DNA of 64,000 bases from Alphaproteobacteria bacterium (lineage in GTDB: Bacteria > Pseudomonadota > Alphaproteobacteria > MPNO01 > UBA2964), in assembly GCA_012103315.1 (NCBI GenBank), contig WLWZ01000021.1, positions 1 to 64,000 of the forward strand, in the 5' to 3' direction. The notes under the pieces are model-generated. The model ran no database searches and was not told where the DNA came from. It saw only the letters and a list, made by a program, of their open reading frames with translations. Made by a program: the position numbers and the translations under genes. This document shows, in pieces, positions 53,011-61,756 of this stretch (the stretch's first letter is position 1; each line of letters opens with the position of its first letter).

Positions 53011-53991
53011 ATGGCTGTGAACATGGATATCTCAAAAGCGAGTCTTGGCGCCGCACAATTCCCCGAACTTCCCAATTTCGAACAGGGTAAAGTTCGTGAA
53101 TCCTATAGCTTGCCCGATGGCCGCAGGGTCATGGTCGCGACCGACCGCCAATCGGCCTTTGATCAGGTGTTGGCATCGGTGCCTTATAAAGGCCAAGTGC
53201 TGAATCAGACGGCGCGGTTTTGGTTCGATCAGACATTGGATATTTGTCCGAACCACGTTGTCAGCTATCCAGACCCAAACGTGATTATCGCCAAAGATCT
53301 GTCGATGCTGCCGGTTGAAATGGTAGTTCGTGCTTACATCACGGGGTCAACAGAAACCAGTATTTGGCCAATGTATGAACGTGGTGAACGTGTGCTTTAT
53401 GGCATTGAGTTCCCCGAAGGGCTGAAAAAGAATCAGAAGCTGCCGGAGACAATCCTCACTCCGACGACCAAGGCAGCACAAGGTGATCATGATGCACCGA
53501 TCACGCCTGAAGGGATCGTTGAGCAAGGCTTGTTAAGTCAGGAACAATGGGACGAGCTGGCGCGGATCAGCCTGGCGATCTTCGCCCGTGGGCAGGAAAT
53601 CGCGGCCAAAAACGGATTGATCCTGGTTGATACCAAATATGAATTTGGCCTTGATGAGAATGGCGCGATTACGCTGGCGGATGAAGTGCATACGCCGGAT
53701 TCAAGTCGTTATTGGCTGGCATCCTCATACGAACAGCGCCTGGCAGATGGCAAGGAACCGGAAAGCCTTGATAAGGAATTCCTGCGTCTGTGGATCGCCG
53801 GACAGTGCGATCCGTATAAGGATCCGATTCCGGAGATACCGGATGAAACCTTGATTGAATTCAGCGGTAAATACATCGCGCTCTATGAACAGGTTACTGG
53901 GTTGAAGTTTGAGCATCCGGCTGCCGATGAGTCGGTCTCTGACCGGGTTCGCACTAATCTTACCGCGGCGCTGCCGGAGTATTTCTCCTAG
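53011..53991 (+). CDS. purC: SAICAR synthetase, long form
   Basis: A 326-residue phosphoribosylaminoimidazole-succinocarboxamide synthase. Core motifs are [21 protein letters not shown] near residue 25, [12 protein letters not shown] and [14 protein letters not shown] with the [12 protein letters not shown] block. It is longer than the ~240-residue enzyme commonly found next to purS in bacteria, and resembles the yeast Ade1/actinobacterial type. It is not in the purSQL operon but lies 18 kb away between hydrolase and methyltransferase genes, with convergent neighbour 7 bases downstream. Confidence 0.96.
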   Translation: MAVNMDISKASLGAAQFPELPNFEQGKVRESYSLPDGRRVMVATDRQSAFDQVLASVPYKGQVLNQTARFWFDQTLDICPNHVVSYPDPNVIIAKDLSMLPVEMVVRAYITGSTETSIWPMYERGERVLYGIEFPEGLKKNQKLPETILTPTTKAAQGDHDAPITPEGIVEQGLLSQEQWDELARISLAIFARGQEIAAKNGLILVDTKYEFGLDENGAITLADEVHTPDSSRYWLASSYEQRLADGKEPESLDKEFLRLWIAGQCDPYKDPIPEIPDETLIEFSGKYIALYEQVTGLKFEHPAADESVSDRVRTNLTAALPEYFS

Positions 53992-53998
53992 AGCACTC

Positions 53999-54619
53999 TT
54001 AATCAGGCCGTTGCACGACCATGTGGTAAATGTGCCAGTGCTTATCCTGGCCGCGTGGCGTGGTGCTGTCGTCTTCCTCCTCGCGGAAATACTCGACAAT
54101 AAGCGGGTTGAGTAGGGCGTCAATCGCGCTGTGAGCAAAGAACGTAATGCCCGGCTTGCCCACCCAGCTGTCGCGGTCGCCGTATAGTTGGCAGCTGATA
54201 CGCCCGCCAGGCACGAGCGCCATCAACATCTTATCCCACAGGTCGGGAAAGTCTTGGGGGGACACGAGCGGTAACGCGAAACTGGAATTGATGAGTTCTG
54301 ATTTGGGTAGTTCTATTTCCTCGAACCGAGAGGTTGCGGTTTCCAGCAAAACATCACTGCCAACCTCGTCTCGGGCGCGCAAACCATCAATCGCAGATTG
54401 CTCAGCATCGACCGCATAGACTTGCCAACCGCGCCGCAGGAGCTCGACCGTATCACGGCCATTACCACATCCGAGATCGATGGCGCGCAACGGCTGCGGG
54501 TTGTCTGGGCGTTCGGTCTCAATCTTATCGAGCGCAAAGAGCAATGTTTCCCGCGGCGGTCGGGCGCCGGTCTTTTTGTAATACGCTTCCCAGCTTTCGA
54601 TTGGGGTGTCCGATGGCAT
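53999..54619 (-). CDS. SAM-dependent methyltransferase (TehB-like class I)
   Basis: A 206-residue methyltransferase: motif I LRAIDLGCGNGRDTVELLRRG, motif II VYAVDAEQSAI and a motif-IV-like SELINSSFALPLV. The opening SWEAYYKKTGARPPRETLL and the overall length match TehB-like small methyltransferases that act on thiols or tellurite/selenite species, though other small acceptors are possible. It lies 9 bases after the cupin gene on the same strand, so the two are one unit. Confidence 0.87.
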   Translation of the reverse strand: MPSDTPIESWEAYYKKTGARPPRETLLFALDKIETERPDNPQPLRAIDLGCGNGRDTVELLRRGWQVYAVDAEQSAIDGLRARDEVGSDVLLETATSRFEEIELPKSELINSSFALPLVSPQDFPDLWDKMLMALVPGGRISCQLYGDRDSWVGKPGITFFAHSAIDALLNPLIVEYFREEEDDSTTPRGQDKHWHIYHMVVQRPD

Positions 54620-54628
54620 GAAAGATCG

Positions 54629-55180
54629 CTATCCGTCGCGCTTATTGCCGTCTTCGTCGACGCCATCAATCAGGATAAAAGCGATACGGCAGAGTTTGTC
54701 ATAGCGATTTGACCACGCATGGTTGGTGCCCCGCTGAATGATGATATCGCCGGTCTTTAAATGAATATCTTCGTCATCCATCAGCATGTCGATCTCACCT
54801 TCGAGCACGATGCCGTAATCGACTGTTTCGGTTCGATGCATAAAAGGATGGCGCGCACCCTGAACAACCCGGTGAGCAGCGCCGACTTCGCTAAAGGCTT
54901 TGGTGCCATCGAGCGTGGCCATGATCTCGGGGTTTTCTGGTGGGAACTCGGAAATCCGAAAATTTACGCCATTCGGCGGGGGTTCAACGTCGAACTTGGC
55001 CTCGGCTTCATCTTTGTCGCCGCCATAACAGGCGGGCATCGACGTTGTGCGCCACAAATTGGTGCGGCCCCCCGGACGGTGTTCTGATGTGACGATGTTC
55101 GTTGCATCGCTATCCATAATAACGACAGCTTTGCCATTTTCGTCATGACCGGTGACGACGCGACGGATTGGTTTGACCAT
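54629..55180 (-). CDS. Cupin domain protein, unknown function
   Basis: A 183-residue single cupin. The barrel spans about residues 95-165: HPFMHRTETVDYGIVLEGEI holds the first His/Glu cluster and KTGDIIIQRGTNHAWSNR the second. The N-terminal half has a GHDENGKAVVIMDSD strand and a Cys-containing segment. The ATG at 55180 is favoured over an upstream frame start with low-complexity sequence. Co-transcribed with the TehB-like methyltransferase. Function not known; ligands of the metal are conserved in form. Confidence 0.8.
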   Translation of the reverse strand: MVKPIRRVVTGHDENGKAVVIMDSDATNIVTSEHRPGGRTNLWRTTSMPACYGGDKDEAEAKFDVEPPPNGVNFRISEFPPENPEIMATLDGTKAFSEVGAAHRVVQGARHPFMHRTETVDYGIVLEGEIDMLMDDEDIHLKTGDIIIQRGTNHAWSNRYDKLCRIAFILIDGVDEDGNKRDG

Positions 55181-55445
55181 TGCTTTGCTCCTCGATGATT
55201 TACTTTGGTGATGCCATGAAATTCGCGCTGTAACAATGGCTGGTGTGCCAATTGATTTGTGGGGCGCTCTTGCCTCGACGCCGGGCAAAAATTAGGTTAG
55301 AGAACCGTTGCGATCAAATATTTGTTTACCCCCTTGAAACAGTGGCTATTCAAGGTCACCTATGCGGGAAGGGGAATTCGGTGTCTTGATGATAAGGCAT
55401 TGAAAATATGAGGTTCTTTTTTGCCAGAGTTTAACGACCCGCATT

Positions 55446-56078
55446 ATGTTTGACGGTACCTATCCAGAATTTGTAGCGATTTGTCAGGTCATTTTTATTG
55501 ATCTGGTTCTTGCTGGCGATAATGCCATTGTTGTCGGCATGGCGGCGGCAGGTGTCGCGCCAGAGTACCGCAAGAGGGTAATCGTGTATGGCATCGCGCT
55601 CGCGGTGGTTATGCGGATTATCTTCGCTGGCGTGACGATGGAGCTGCTCAACATTATTGGGCTTACCCTTGCTGGCGGACTTCTGCTGCTCTGGGTGTGC
55701 TGGAAGCTGTATCGTGATCTGCGTGAAGAAGCGATGGCGCAGGCTATGGCGGCAGAGGGCGGTGGCCCTGAAGGGGGTGCCCCGGAAGAAAGTCGTAAGT
55801 CATTGCGCGCTGCAATACTGCAGGTAGCGATTGCTGATATCTCTATGTCGCTGGATAACGTTCTTGCCGTCGCAGGCGCCGCAAACAACAATATGATGGT
55901 GATGGTCTTTGGCCTCGCTCTTTCTGTCGTCCTGATGGGTGTCGGGGCGACACTGATCGCCAAACTTCTGATGAAACATCACTGGATCGGATATCTCGGT
56001 CTGCTGCTTATTATTTACGTCGCGGCCGCAATGATCTGGCGTGGCAGTCTTGAGCTTGCCTCGGTGGCTGGGATATAG
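55446..56078 (+). CDS. TerC-family membrane protein (YjbE-like)
   Basis: A 210-residue inner-membrane protein with about seven helices. Paired acidic motifs are in FIDLVLAGDNAIVVG (first half) and VAIADISMSLDNVLAVAGA (second half), the two metal-binding halves of TerC. Members export Mn2+ or support metalation of exported proteins. A central Gly/Glu loop (GGGPEGGAPEES) links the halves. The 265-base space upstream (55181-55445) is shared with the cupin gene; I looked for a yybP-ykoY manganese riboswitch there and did not see one. Confidence 0.92.
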   Translation: MFDGTYPEFVAICQVIFIDLVLAGDNAIVVGMAAAGVAPEYRKRVIVYGIALAVVMRIIFAGVTMELLNIIGLTLAGGLLLLWVCWKLYRDLREEAMAQAMAAEGGGPEGGAPEESRKSLRAAILQVAIADISMSLDNVLAVAGAANNNMMVMVFGLALSVVLMGVGATLIAKLLMKHHWIGYLGLLLIIYVAAAMIWRGSLELASVAGI

Positions 56079-56153
56079 ACGCCGCCGTCAGGCCTTGTAG
56101 CGGCACTTCTCCGTCCTTACGGTGCGAAACTCATATCTGGTGAGGGGCGTACA

Positions 56154-57206
56154 ATGTCCAAAGATTTTCTGATCGGCTGTAACGGGCGAGGGGCGCAAGA
56201 CTCCTCTATCGAAAACCCGATATCGCTCGAAGAAGTCTCCATTGATGAGCAGTTCCGGCTGGTTAAGGAAACCGGTGTTTTTGACTATTTTGACCGCATT
56301 CCTTTGCGGGGTGATATCGATGAGTATCGCGCAGCCATCGAGAAATATGACCTGCCGATAGCGACGGTGAGCTGGTTCTACCGGCTCGGTCAGGACGAGG
56401 CGCTGCTGTCGGATAACCTTCTGATCGCCAAAGAGTTTGGCGCCAAGATGCACAATATCATGATCTTTACCCATCATGCTGATGGTCATGCGGTGACCAA
56501 TGATGAGATCATCGATAGCTATCTGAATACCTATGATGAGGCGATGAAGCTCGGCGTTGAGCCGGCCTTTGAGTTGCACGTCAATATGTGGTCAGAAGAT
56601 TTCCGGCGGGTGACGCCGGTAGCGCAGGCGGTGCAAGCACGCGGTGTGCCGTTTAATTACACGCTCGATTACAGCCATGTGAATTTCAAGATCGATAACC
56701 CTGAAGAGCAGGACATTTCCGGTATCCGTGAAGACGTTGAATCGGGACAGCTGATCCTCGATCCGTTCGAGGCCGGCAATCTCTGCGATGAATGGCTGGA
56801 ACTCGGAATTGTGCGTTGGCTGCAAGTCCGGGCCGCGGTTCCCAACGGGCCCAAGAACATCTGGTCGGTGCAGCAGCCGGGCGTTCCCGTCGCCGGTATG
56901 CCAACCTTGCCGGATGATGCGGAGCCCGTCACCGGGCGTGGCATCATGTACCCCTTTACCAAACCGGCACCCGGTGAATGGCACTCGCCATGGCATGCCT
57001 ACAAGCTGGAACCGACCAAAGAAGTCGTCCGCAAAGTGCTGCGCTATCACAAGGCGGACCCGGAAAAGCAGCTGGACTACATCACCACCGAGATGATCAA
57101 CCTGCCGGATTATGGTCATAACGCGAAATACTCATTGATTGGCCAGAACGCGGCGATTGCTCAATTTGTTCGCGACACCTGGGACGAGATCGAGGCCGAA
57201 ACCTAA
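56154..57206 (+). CDS. Xylose-isomerase-like TIM-barrel protein
   Basis: A 350-residue predicted sugar phosphate isomerase/epimerase-family barrel. Metal-ligand candidates are Glu in FELHVNMW, Asp/His in TLDYSHVNF, and a later Arg/Glu region. The C-terminal part contains WSVQQPGVPVAGMPTLPD and FTKPAPGEWHSPWHAYKLE, which are not typical of plain isomerases. It lies 75 bases after terC. It could act on a sugar or on a small hydroxy acid; no pathway genes adjoin it. Confidence 0.75.
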   Translation: MSKDFLIGCNGRGAQDSSIENPISLEEVSIDEQFRLVKETGVFDYFDRIPLRGDIDEYRAAIEKYDLPIATVSWFYRLGQDEALLSDNLLIAKEFGAKMHNIMIFTHHADGHAVTNDEIIDSYLNTYDEAMKLGVEPAFELHVNMWSEDFRRVTPVAQAVQARGVPFNYTLDYSHVNFKIDNPEEQDISGIREDVESGQLILDPFEAGNLCDEWLELGIVRWLQVRAAVPNGPKNIWSVQQPGVPVAGMPTLPDDAEPVTGRGIMYPFTKPAPGEWHSPWHAYKLEPTKEVVRKVLRYHKADPEKQLDYITTEMINLPDYGHNAKYSLIGQNAAIAQFVRDTWDEIEAET

Positions 57207-57889
57207 ATAATGCCCTCTGAGCGCATCGAGAACGTTCCCTCGCGGGCGACGATGATGTGATCGTGTAGCCGGATGCCAAGCTGGTCGCCGGCTTCCTCGA
57301 TCTTGCGGGTCATATCGATATCTGCGGGCGAGGGGTCTGGAATGCCCGATGGATGATTGTGGATCAGGATTAGCGCGCTGGCACCGAGTTCGAGCGCCCG
57401 TTTGATGACTTCGCGTGGATAGACTGGTGCATGATTAACGGTACCGCTTTGCTGTTCTTCATCGGCGATCAGCGCATTTTTGACATCCAGAAATAATATG
57501 CGGAATCGTTCGGTCTCTTGCCGCGCCATGCTGATTTTGAGGTAATCCATCAGCTCTTCCCAACTACTGAGGACGACCCGATCCATGACTTCTTCACGGG
57601 CCAGCCGTTCGACGGCATCAGCGACGGACTTCATCATGATGGCGGTGGTCTCGCCGATGCCTTTCACCTCGCTCAGTGTTTTGACATCGGCACGCAACAC
57701 GGCAGCGTAAGAGCCAAATCGATCAATCAGTCGTTTCGCAATAGGCTTGGTATCGCGGCGTGGAATGGCGTGAAACAGCAATAACTCGAGCATCTCATAA
57801 TCGGCCAGCGCGCCCGGTCCGGCCTCGACAAAACGCTGCCGCAACCGCTGGCGATGGCCTTTCTGATCTGGTGGTTTGTCCTGAGCCAT
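57203..57889 (-). CDS. radC: RadC/JAB-domain protein
   Basis: A 228-residue RadC-family protein: helix-hairpin-helix DNA-binding segment KTLSEVKGIGETTAIMMKS near residue 70, and the JAMM zinc site HNHPSGIPDPSPADIDMT with an upstream Glu. Despite the historic name, its role in repair is unproven; it may be a nuclease regulator. Next to map, as in many alphaproteobacteria; the stop codon is close to the end of the TIM-barrel gene on the other strand (4-base overlap of ends). Confidence 0.95.
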   Translation of the reverse strand: MAQDKPPDQKGHRQRLRQRFVEAGPGALADYEMLELLLFHAIPRRDTKPIAKRLIDRFGSYAAVLRADVKTLSEVKGIGETTAIMMKSVADAVERLAREEVMDRVVLSSWEELMDYLKISMARQETERFRILFLDVKNALIADEEQQSGTVNHAPVYPREVIKRALELGASALILIHNHPSGIPDPSPADIDMTRKIEEAGDQLGIRLHDHIIVAREGTFSMRSEGII

Positions 57890-57960
57890 AAATCCGCGCG
57901 CAATAAACTGTTCTATAACAGCTTAGCGTTGCAGCGTGATCTCAGAAAGAGCTTTGGCGC

Positions 57961-58752
57961 TTACGCGTTGTATGGTGGGCTATCGAGGCCAGTGGGGGAG
58001 GTGGTGAAAATCTCGTGGCCGTCTTTGGTGACACCAATCGAATGTTCGAACTGGGCTGAGAGAGAGCGATCCTTGGTGACCGCTGTCCAGCCGTCCGACA
58101 GGATTTTGGTTTCATAGCGTCCGGAATTGATCATCGGCTCGATAGTGAAGAACATACCTTCACGGATTTCCGGTCCATCGCCGGGGGTCCCGTAATGCAG
58201 AATACTCGGTGGGGCATGGAACACGCGACCCAGGCCATGGCCACAGAAATCCCGGACAACCGAGAAGCGTTGCTTTTCAACAAAGCTTTGAATGGCGTGG
58301 CCGATATCGCCGGCCGTGGCACCCGGGCGAACAACTTCGATACCCCGCATCAACGCTTCATAGGTGACATCGATCAGCCGTTTGGCTTTGACACCGATAT
58401 TACCAACCGGGAACATTCGGCTGGTATCGCCATGCCAGCCATCGAGTGTCACCGTGATGTCGATGTTTACGATGTCGCCATCGCGCAGCACCTTTTCACC
58501 AGGGATACCGTGGCATACTACATGGTTGATGGAGGTGCAGATTGATTTCGGGAAACCGCGATAGTTGAGCGGTGAGGGGATCGCGTTGTGCTCAAGAATG
58601 AAATTATGGCACAGCTGATCAAGGGTTTCCGTCGTCACGCCGGGGACAACATGCGGGGTGATGAAATCGAGGACCTCAGCCGCGAGTCTGCCAGCCCGGC
58701 GCATGGACTCGAAGTCTTCCTCGGTATGAATGGTTATCAGTGATCCTTCCAC
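57961..58752 (-). CDS. map: Methionine aminopeptidase, type I
   Basis: A 263-residue metalloprotease that removes initiator Met. Metal ligands are seen in NIDITV (Asp), GDTSR (Asp), CGHGLG (His), TIEPM (Glu) and QFEHS (Glu). The frame opens with GTG; the expected N-terminus begins near SLITIHT, so the true start could be the GTG at 58752 or a rarer codon a few residues later, helped by GGAAGGA. It is upstream of radC on the same strand (71-base gap). Confidence 0.97.
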   Translation of the reverse strand: MEGSLITIHTEEDFESMRRAGRLAAEVLDFITPHVVPGVTTETLDQLCHNFILEHNAIPSPLNYRGFPKSICTSINHVVCHGIPGEKVLRDGDIVNIDITVTLDGWHGDTSRMFPVGNIGVKAKRLIDVTYEALMRGIEVVRPGATAGDIGHAIQSFVEKQRFSVVRDFCGHGLGRVFHAPPSILHYGTPGDGPEIREGMFFTIEPMINSGRYETKILSDGWTAVTKDRSLSAQFEHSIGVTKDGHEIFTTSPTGLDSPPYNA

Positions 58753-58934
58753 CAGTCCGCTCGCCTTTTTCTGTCGGTTGTCACCGGGATTGCACTAGAA
58801 ACACGGCTTTTACCGCGCTGAATGTTAGAATTTCCTTGCTGAATCGCATGAAATGACGCGTCCGGCAAGCTATAGCGGTCAGAATAACGCTAATTTTGCC
58901 CTATTTGCGAATGTTTTCGGTGATTTCGTTATTC

Positions 58935-58964
58935 TTGTGAATTTTAAACCATTCCCTGTATAGT
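58935..58964 (+). promoter_or_regulatory. Candidate promoter for the 2OG-oxygenase-like gene
   Basis: TTGTGA (58935-58940), 18 bases, TATAGT (58959-58964). It would start transcription near 58971, directly before the first possible start codon at 58982. Confidence 0.45.
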
Positions 58965-58981
58965 TCGCCGATCACTCGCAG

Positions 58982-59716
58982 GTGATGCTATTTCACCGCA
59001 TGATGACAAAGCCGGTATACCGGCGTGATGGCGATAAAGCAGTTCTTATGGGGCAAGACGAACTTAAGCAATTATTTCCGACCGTTATGATGCAGCGGAC
59101 ATTGGGTGATGTTCTGCCGCTCAATGATCGATTGCGCGACATCGTGCTAGGCCGTGAAAAGTCCAGTGAAGGTCTTAAGGCGAGCAATGTTGGCGGTTGG
59201 CACTCAACAGCTGATCTTCTTGAATGGGCAGAGCCCGAAATTAAAGTCTTTGACGACGCTATAATGGCGGCAGGGCGTGATCTTACGACCAGCATGTTGC
59301 CGCCTGGAGTTGAAGGTGACGCCGAGGTGACGCTATTTGGCGGCTGTTGGGCCAATGTCACGCGGGACGGTGGTTATAACAAGATCCATAACCATCCCGG
59401 CGCTGTCTGGTCAGGTTGTTACTATGTCTGCACCGGCGAACCAGCAGCCCAACCTGATTTTAACGGCTGGATAGAGTTCCAGGACCCACGGCCCGGCAAT
59501 ATCCATGGCGGTAAGGAACGTATTTGTCCGGAGGCTGGCCTATTGCTGATGTGGCCGGCTTGGCTCAATCATTTTGTGAACCCGTTCTGTGGCAAAGGCG
59601 AGCGGATATCCATTGCCTTTAATCTCCAGGCAGAAATCGTTGCGGCCAAACCGGCGGCACCAAAGCCTGTTCCGGCTTCAATCAGACAGGCCGTCGCGGC
59701 GGGTATCGGCGGCTAG
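58982..59716 (+). CDS. TIGR02466-like putative Fe(II)/2-oxoglutarate oxygenase
   Basis: A protein of up to 244 residues. Family pattern: ELKQLFPTVMMQRTL near the start, GWHSTADLLEW, SGCYYVCTGEP, LLLMWPAWLNHFVNPFCGKG and a final RISIAFNLQ. Candidate iron ligands are His in IHNHPG and in NHFVNP, Arg of RISIAF binding oxoglutarate. The first start is GTG 58982, ATG 58985, 59000 or 59048 are alternatives; the family usually opens shortly before the LFPT motif, so the 59048 start is possible. A separate promoter suggests independent expression. Substrate not known. Confidence 0.82.
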   Translation: MMLFHRMMTKPVYRRDGDKAVLMGQDELKQLFPTVMMQRTLGDVLPLNDRLRDIVLGREKSSEGLKASNVGGWHSTADLLEWAEPEIKVFDDAIMAAGRDLTTSMLPPGVEGDAEVTLFGGCWANVTRDGGYNKIHNHPGAVWSGCYYVCTGEPAAQPDFNGWIEFQDPRPGNIHGGKERICPEAGLLLMWPAWLNHFVNPFCGKGERISIAFNLQAEIVAAKPAAPKPVPASIRQAVAAGIGG

Positions 59717-59720
59717 GGTT

Positions 59721-60629
59721 TTAAACAGCCGCTTCCTCTTTAGCGGCATAGCGGCTTTCCAGCTCATCCAGATAATCGATCCCGACTAAGCTGTTGAGGT
59801 CCTTGAACGGCACCAAAAGATCGGGTCGTTCAACAGGCTCATCGCCTTCAATCATCTCGCCGAGCGCATCCATCGCGTTCATCATGCCGCGGACGGCACC
59901 GGTTGACATCAGTCGTGGGTAGCTGACCATCGCGACGCCCATCTCCTGCAATCGTTTGGGGTGGATCAACGGTGTGGTGCCACGAAATAGCAGGCCTAGC
60001 CCCATATTGACGGTGAGTGGCTTTGGCACGTTCTTGGCGGCGTTAGCTATGTCTTCTTCGGACATCAAGGCGTCGGCAAACAGCACGTCGGCACCGGCTT
60101 CGGCGTACATATTCATCCGGTCGACGGCAGCATTAATACCCAGCGGTCCGGCGGCATCGGTACGGGCCTTGATGACAAAGCTTTCGTCGCGCCGTCCATC
60201 GACAGCGGCCTTGACCTTCTCGACCATTTCCTCTGCCGGGATAACGGACTTACCCGCGAGGTGACCACAGCGTTTTGGCCAGACCTGATCTTCAATCATG
60301 ACAGCGGCCATGCCCGCGGCTTCGAACCCGCGCACGACGAAATGCACGTTCACCGCATTGCCATAACCGGTATCGGCATCGGCCTGAAGCAGCAGGTCGT
60401 CGGAGCAATCCGCTAGCGCCCGGCATACCCGCACGTTTTCCTCATAACCCATAATGCCTTTGTCGGCCCAGCCGAGATGACATTCCGAGACGCCTGCGCC
60501 CGAGATCACGGCGGTGCCGTAGCCATATTTTGCCGCCATGCGGACGCTGAATCCGTCATAGACGCCCGGGCAAATTAGAATCTCCGGTGCTTCGATGAGT
60601 TCTCGGAGGCGTTGGCCTTTACTTTCCAT
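59721..60629 (-). CDS. Isocitrate lyase/PEP mutase-family enzyme
   Basis: A 302-residue TIM-barrel protein. The signature KRCGH is present (WPKRCGHLAGK), with metal-binding Asp in QADADTGYG and the opening LICPGVYDGFSVRMAAKYG. The family comprises methylisocitrate lyases, 2,3-dimethylmalate lyases, oxaloacetate decarboxylases and carboxyPEP mutases; the sequence shows the group without the long isocitrate lyase insertion. ATG 60629 follows AAGGAA at eight bases. It is convergent with the oxygenase gene (4 bases) and divergent from cinA. Confidence 0.9.
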   Translation of the reverse strand: MESKGQRLRELIEAPEILICPGVYDGFSVRMAAKYGYGTAVISGAGVSECHLGWADKGIMGYEENVRVCRALADCSDDLLLQADADTGYGNAVNVHFVVRGFEAAGMAAVMIEDQVWPKRCGHLAGKSVIPAEEMVEKVKAAVDGRRDESFVIKARTDAAGPLGINAAVDRMNMYAEAGADVLFADALMSEEDIANAAKNVPKPLTVNMGLGLLFRGTTPLIHPKRLQEMGVAMVSYPRLMSTGAVRGMMNAMDALGEMIEGDEPVERPDLLVPFKDLNSLVGIDYLDELESRYAAKEEAAV

Positions 60630-60766
60630 CTTCAAGTTCCTTTGCATATGTGGTGCTTAAGAGTACGGAAAATTTACCGTCGCTGAAACCGCCTGACGCC
60701 CTCGGTGGGGGTGCATGTTCTTCATCGGCGCGCTATACAGAGCGCATCACAAACGAGAAAAGCTTT

Positions 60767-61567
60767 ATGGCCGAGTCTAAAATTGTAAAAGCCTGTCTGA
60801 TCCTGATCGGGAACGAAATTCTTTCCGGCCGAACCCAGGACAAGAACCTGGCTTTCATCGCCAAGGGACTAAATGAGGTCGGCATCCAAATGGGCGCCGC
60901 CTATGTCATTCCCGATATCCCGGAAACGATTATTGAGCTGCTCAACAAAACCCGCGCAGAGTTCGATTACGTGTTCACGACCGGCGGTATTGGCCCGACC
61001 CACGACGACATAACAACGGAATGTGTCGCCGCTGCTTTTGGTGTCGGCTTATATAGGGATCCGGAAACGGTCGCTGCGATGACCAAACGGGTCGAAGAAC
61101 GTGGCGAGACGATGAATGACGCGCGGTTGCGGATGGCAACCTTCCCCGAAGGGGCGGAGTTGTTGAAAAATGAAATTAGTGTGGCGCCAGGGTATAAGCT
61201 CGACAACGTCTTCGTGATGGCCGGTGTGCCGCGGATCATGCAGATGATGTTCGGCGAAGCGATTAAACATCTCGACGGTGGTTCAAAGGTCCTGTCGCGT
61301 GGTCTGGCAATGGATCTCGGCGAGGGGACAATCGCGGACTCGCTTTCAGCGTTGCAGGACAAATATCCCGATATTGATATCGGTAGTTATCCGCAGATGC
61401 GGCAAGACAGAGGCTTTATGGTTTCTCTCGTTCTACGCGGGCGGGATCAGGTGCGGCTTGACGAGGCGCATGCCGAGACGATGCAGGCAATGCGCGACCT
61501 CGGCGGTTCGCCTGTTGAAGAGGATCCGGACAAAGCGCAGGCCTCAGCGGAGCCCGAAAGTAAATGA
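60767..61567 (+). CDS. CinA-like molybdopterin-binding-domain protein
   Basis: A 266-residue protein equal to the N-terminal MoaB/Mog-like domain of CinA: LILIGNEILSGRTQDKN, DYVFTTGGIGPTHDDITTE, GYKLDNVFVMAGVPRIMQ. It lacks the C-terminal amidohydrolase (PncC) domain. CinA-type domains hydrolyse FAD or ADP-ribose in some bacteria; here the activity is unknown. The frame is open upstream but ATG 60767 gives the normal MAESKIVKACL start. The next gene's ATG overlaps its stop (ATGA), giving coupling. Confidence 0.92.
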   Translation: MAESKIVKACLILIGNEILSGRTQDKNLAFIAKGLNEVGIQMGAAYVIPDIPETIIELLNKTRAEFDYVFTTGGIGPTHDDITTECVAAAFGVGLYRDPETVAAMTKRVEERGETMNDARLRMATFPEGAELLKNEISVAPGYKLDNVFVMAGVPRIMQMMFGEAIKHLDGGSKVLSRGLAMDLGEGTIADSLSALQDKYPDIDIGSYPQMRQDRGFMVSLVLRGRDQVRLDEAHAETMQAMRDLGGSPVEEDPDKAQASAEPESK

Positions 61568-61755
61568 ACTGGGATTCAACTGTCCTCGGCGCAATTCTCG
61601 GTGTCGGCTGTGTGTTCATCTATCGCGGGTTCGGAACGCTTCGAAACAAAGAGCTCGACGACAAGGCACGCCGCAAGGGGTTTTGGCCGCTTAATGCCGG
61701 GTTGGCGTTAATTGCGGTTTCGATGGTCTTGGTTGTCCGTTTGAAGGGCGGATAG
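61564..61755 (+). CDS. Small membrane protein, unknown
   Basis: A 63-residue protein with two hydrophobic helices (about 7-22 and 43-60) separated by a basic loop TLRNKELDDKARRKG. No family recognised. Its ATG overlaps the stop of the cinA-like gene by four bases, so the two are translationally coupled; the MFS gene follows after one base. Likely real given this packing. Confidence 0.6.
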   Translation: MNWDSTVLGAILGVGCVFIYRGFGTLRNKELDDKARRKGFWPLNAGLALIAVSMVLVVRLKGG

Positions 61756-61756
61756 T

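Noticed and set aside
55181..55445. Manganese (yybP-ykoY) riboswitch before terC
   Set aside because: The expected conserved bulges could not be found in the 265-base upstream region.
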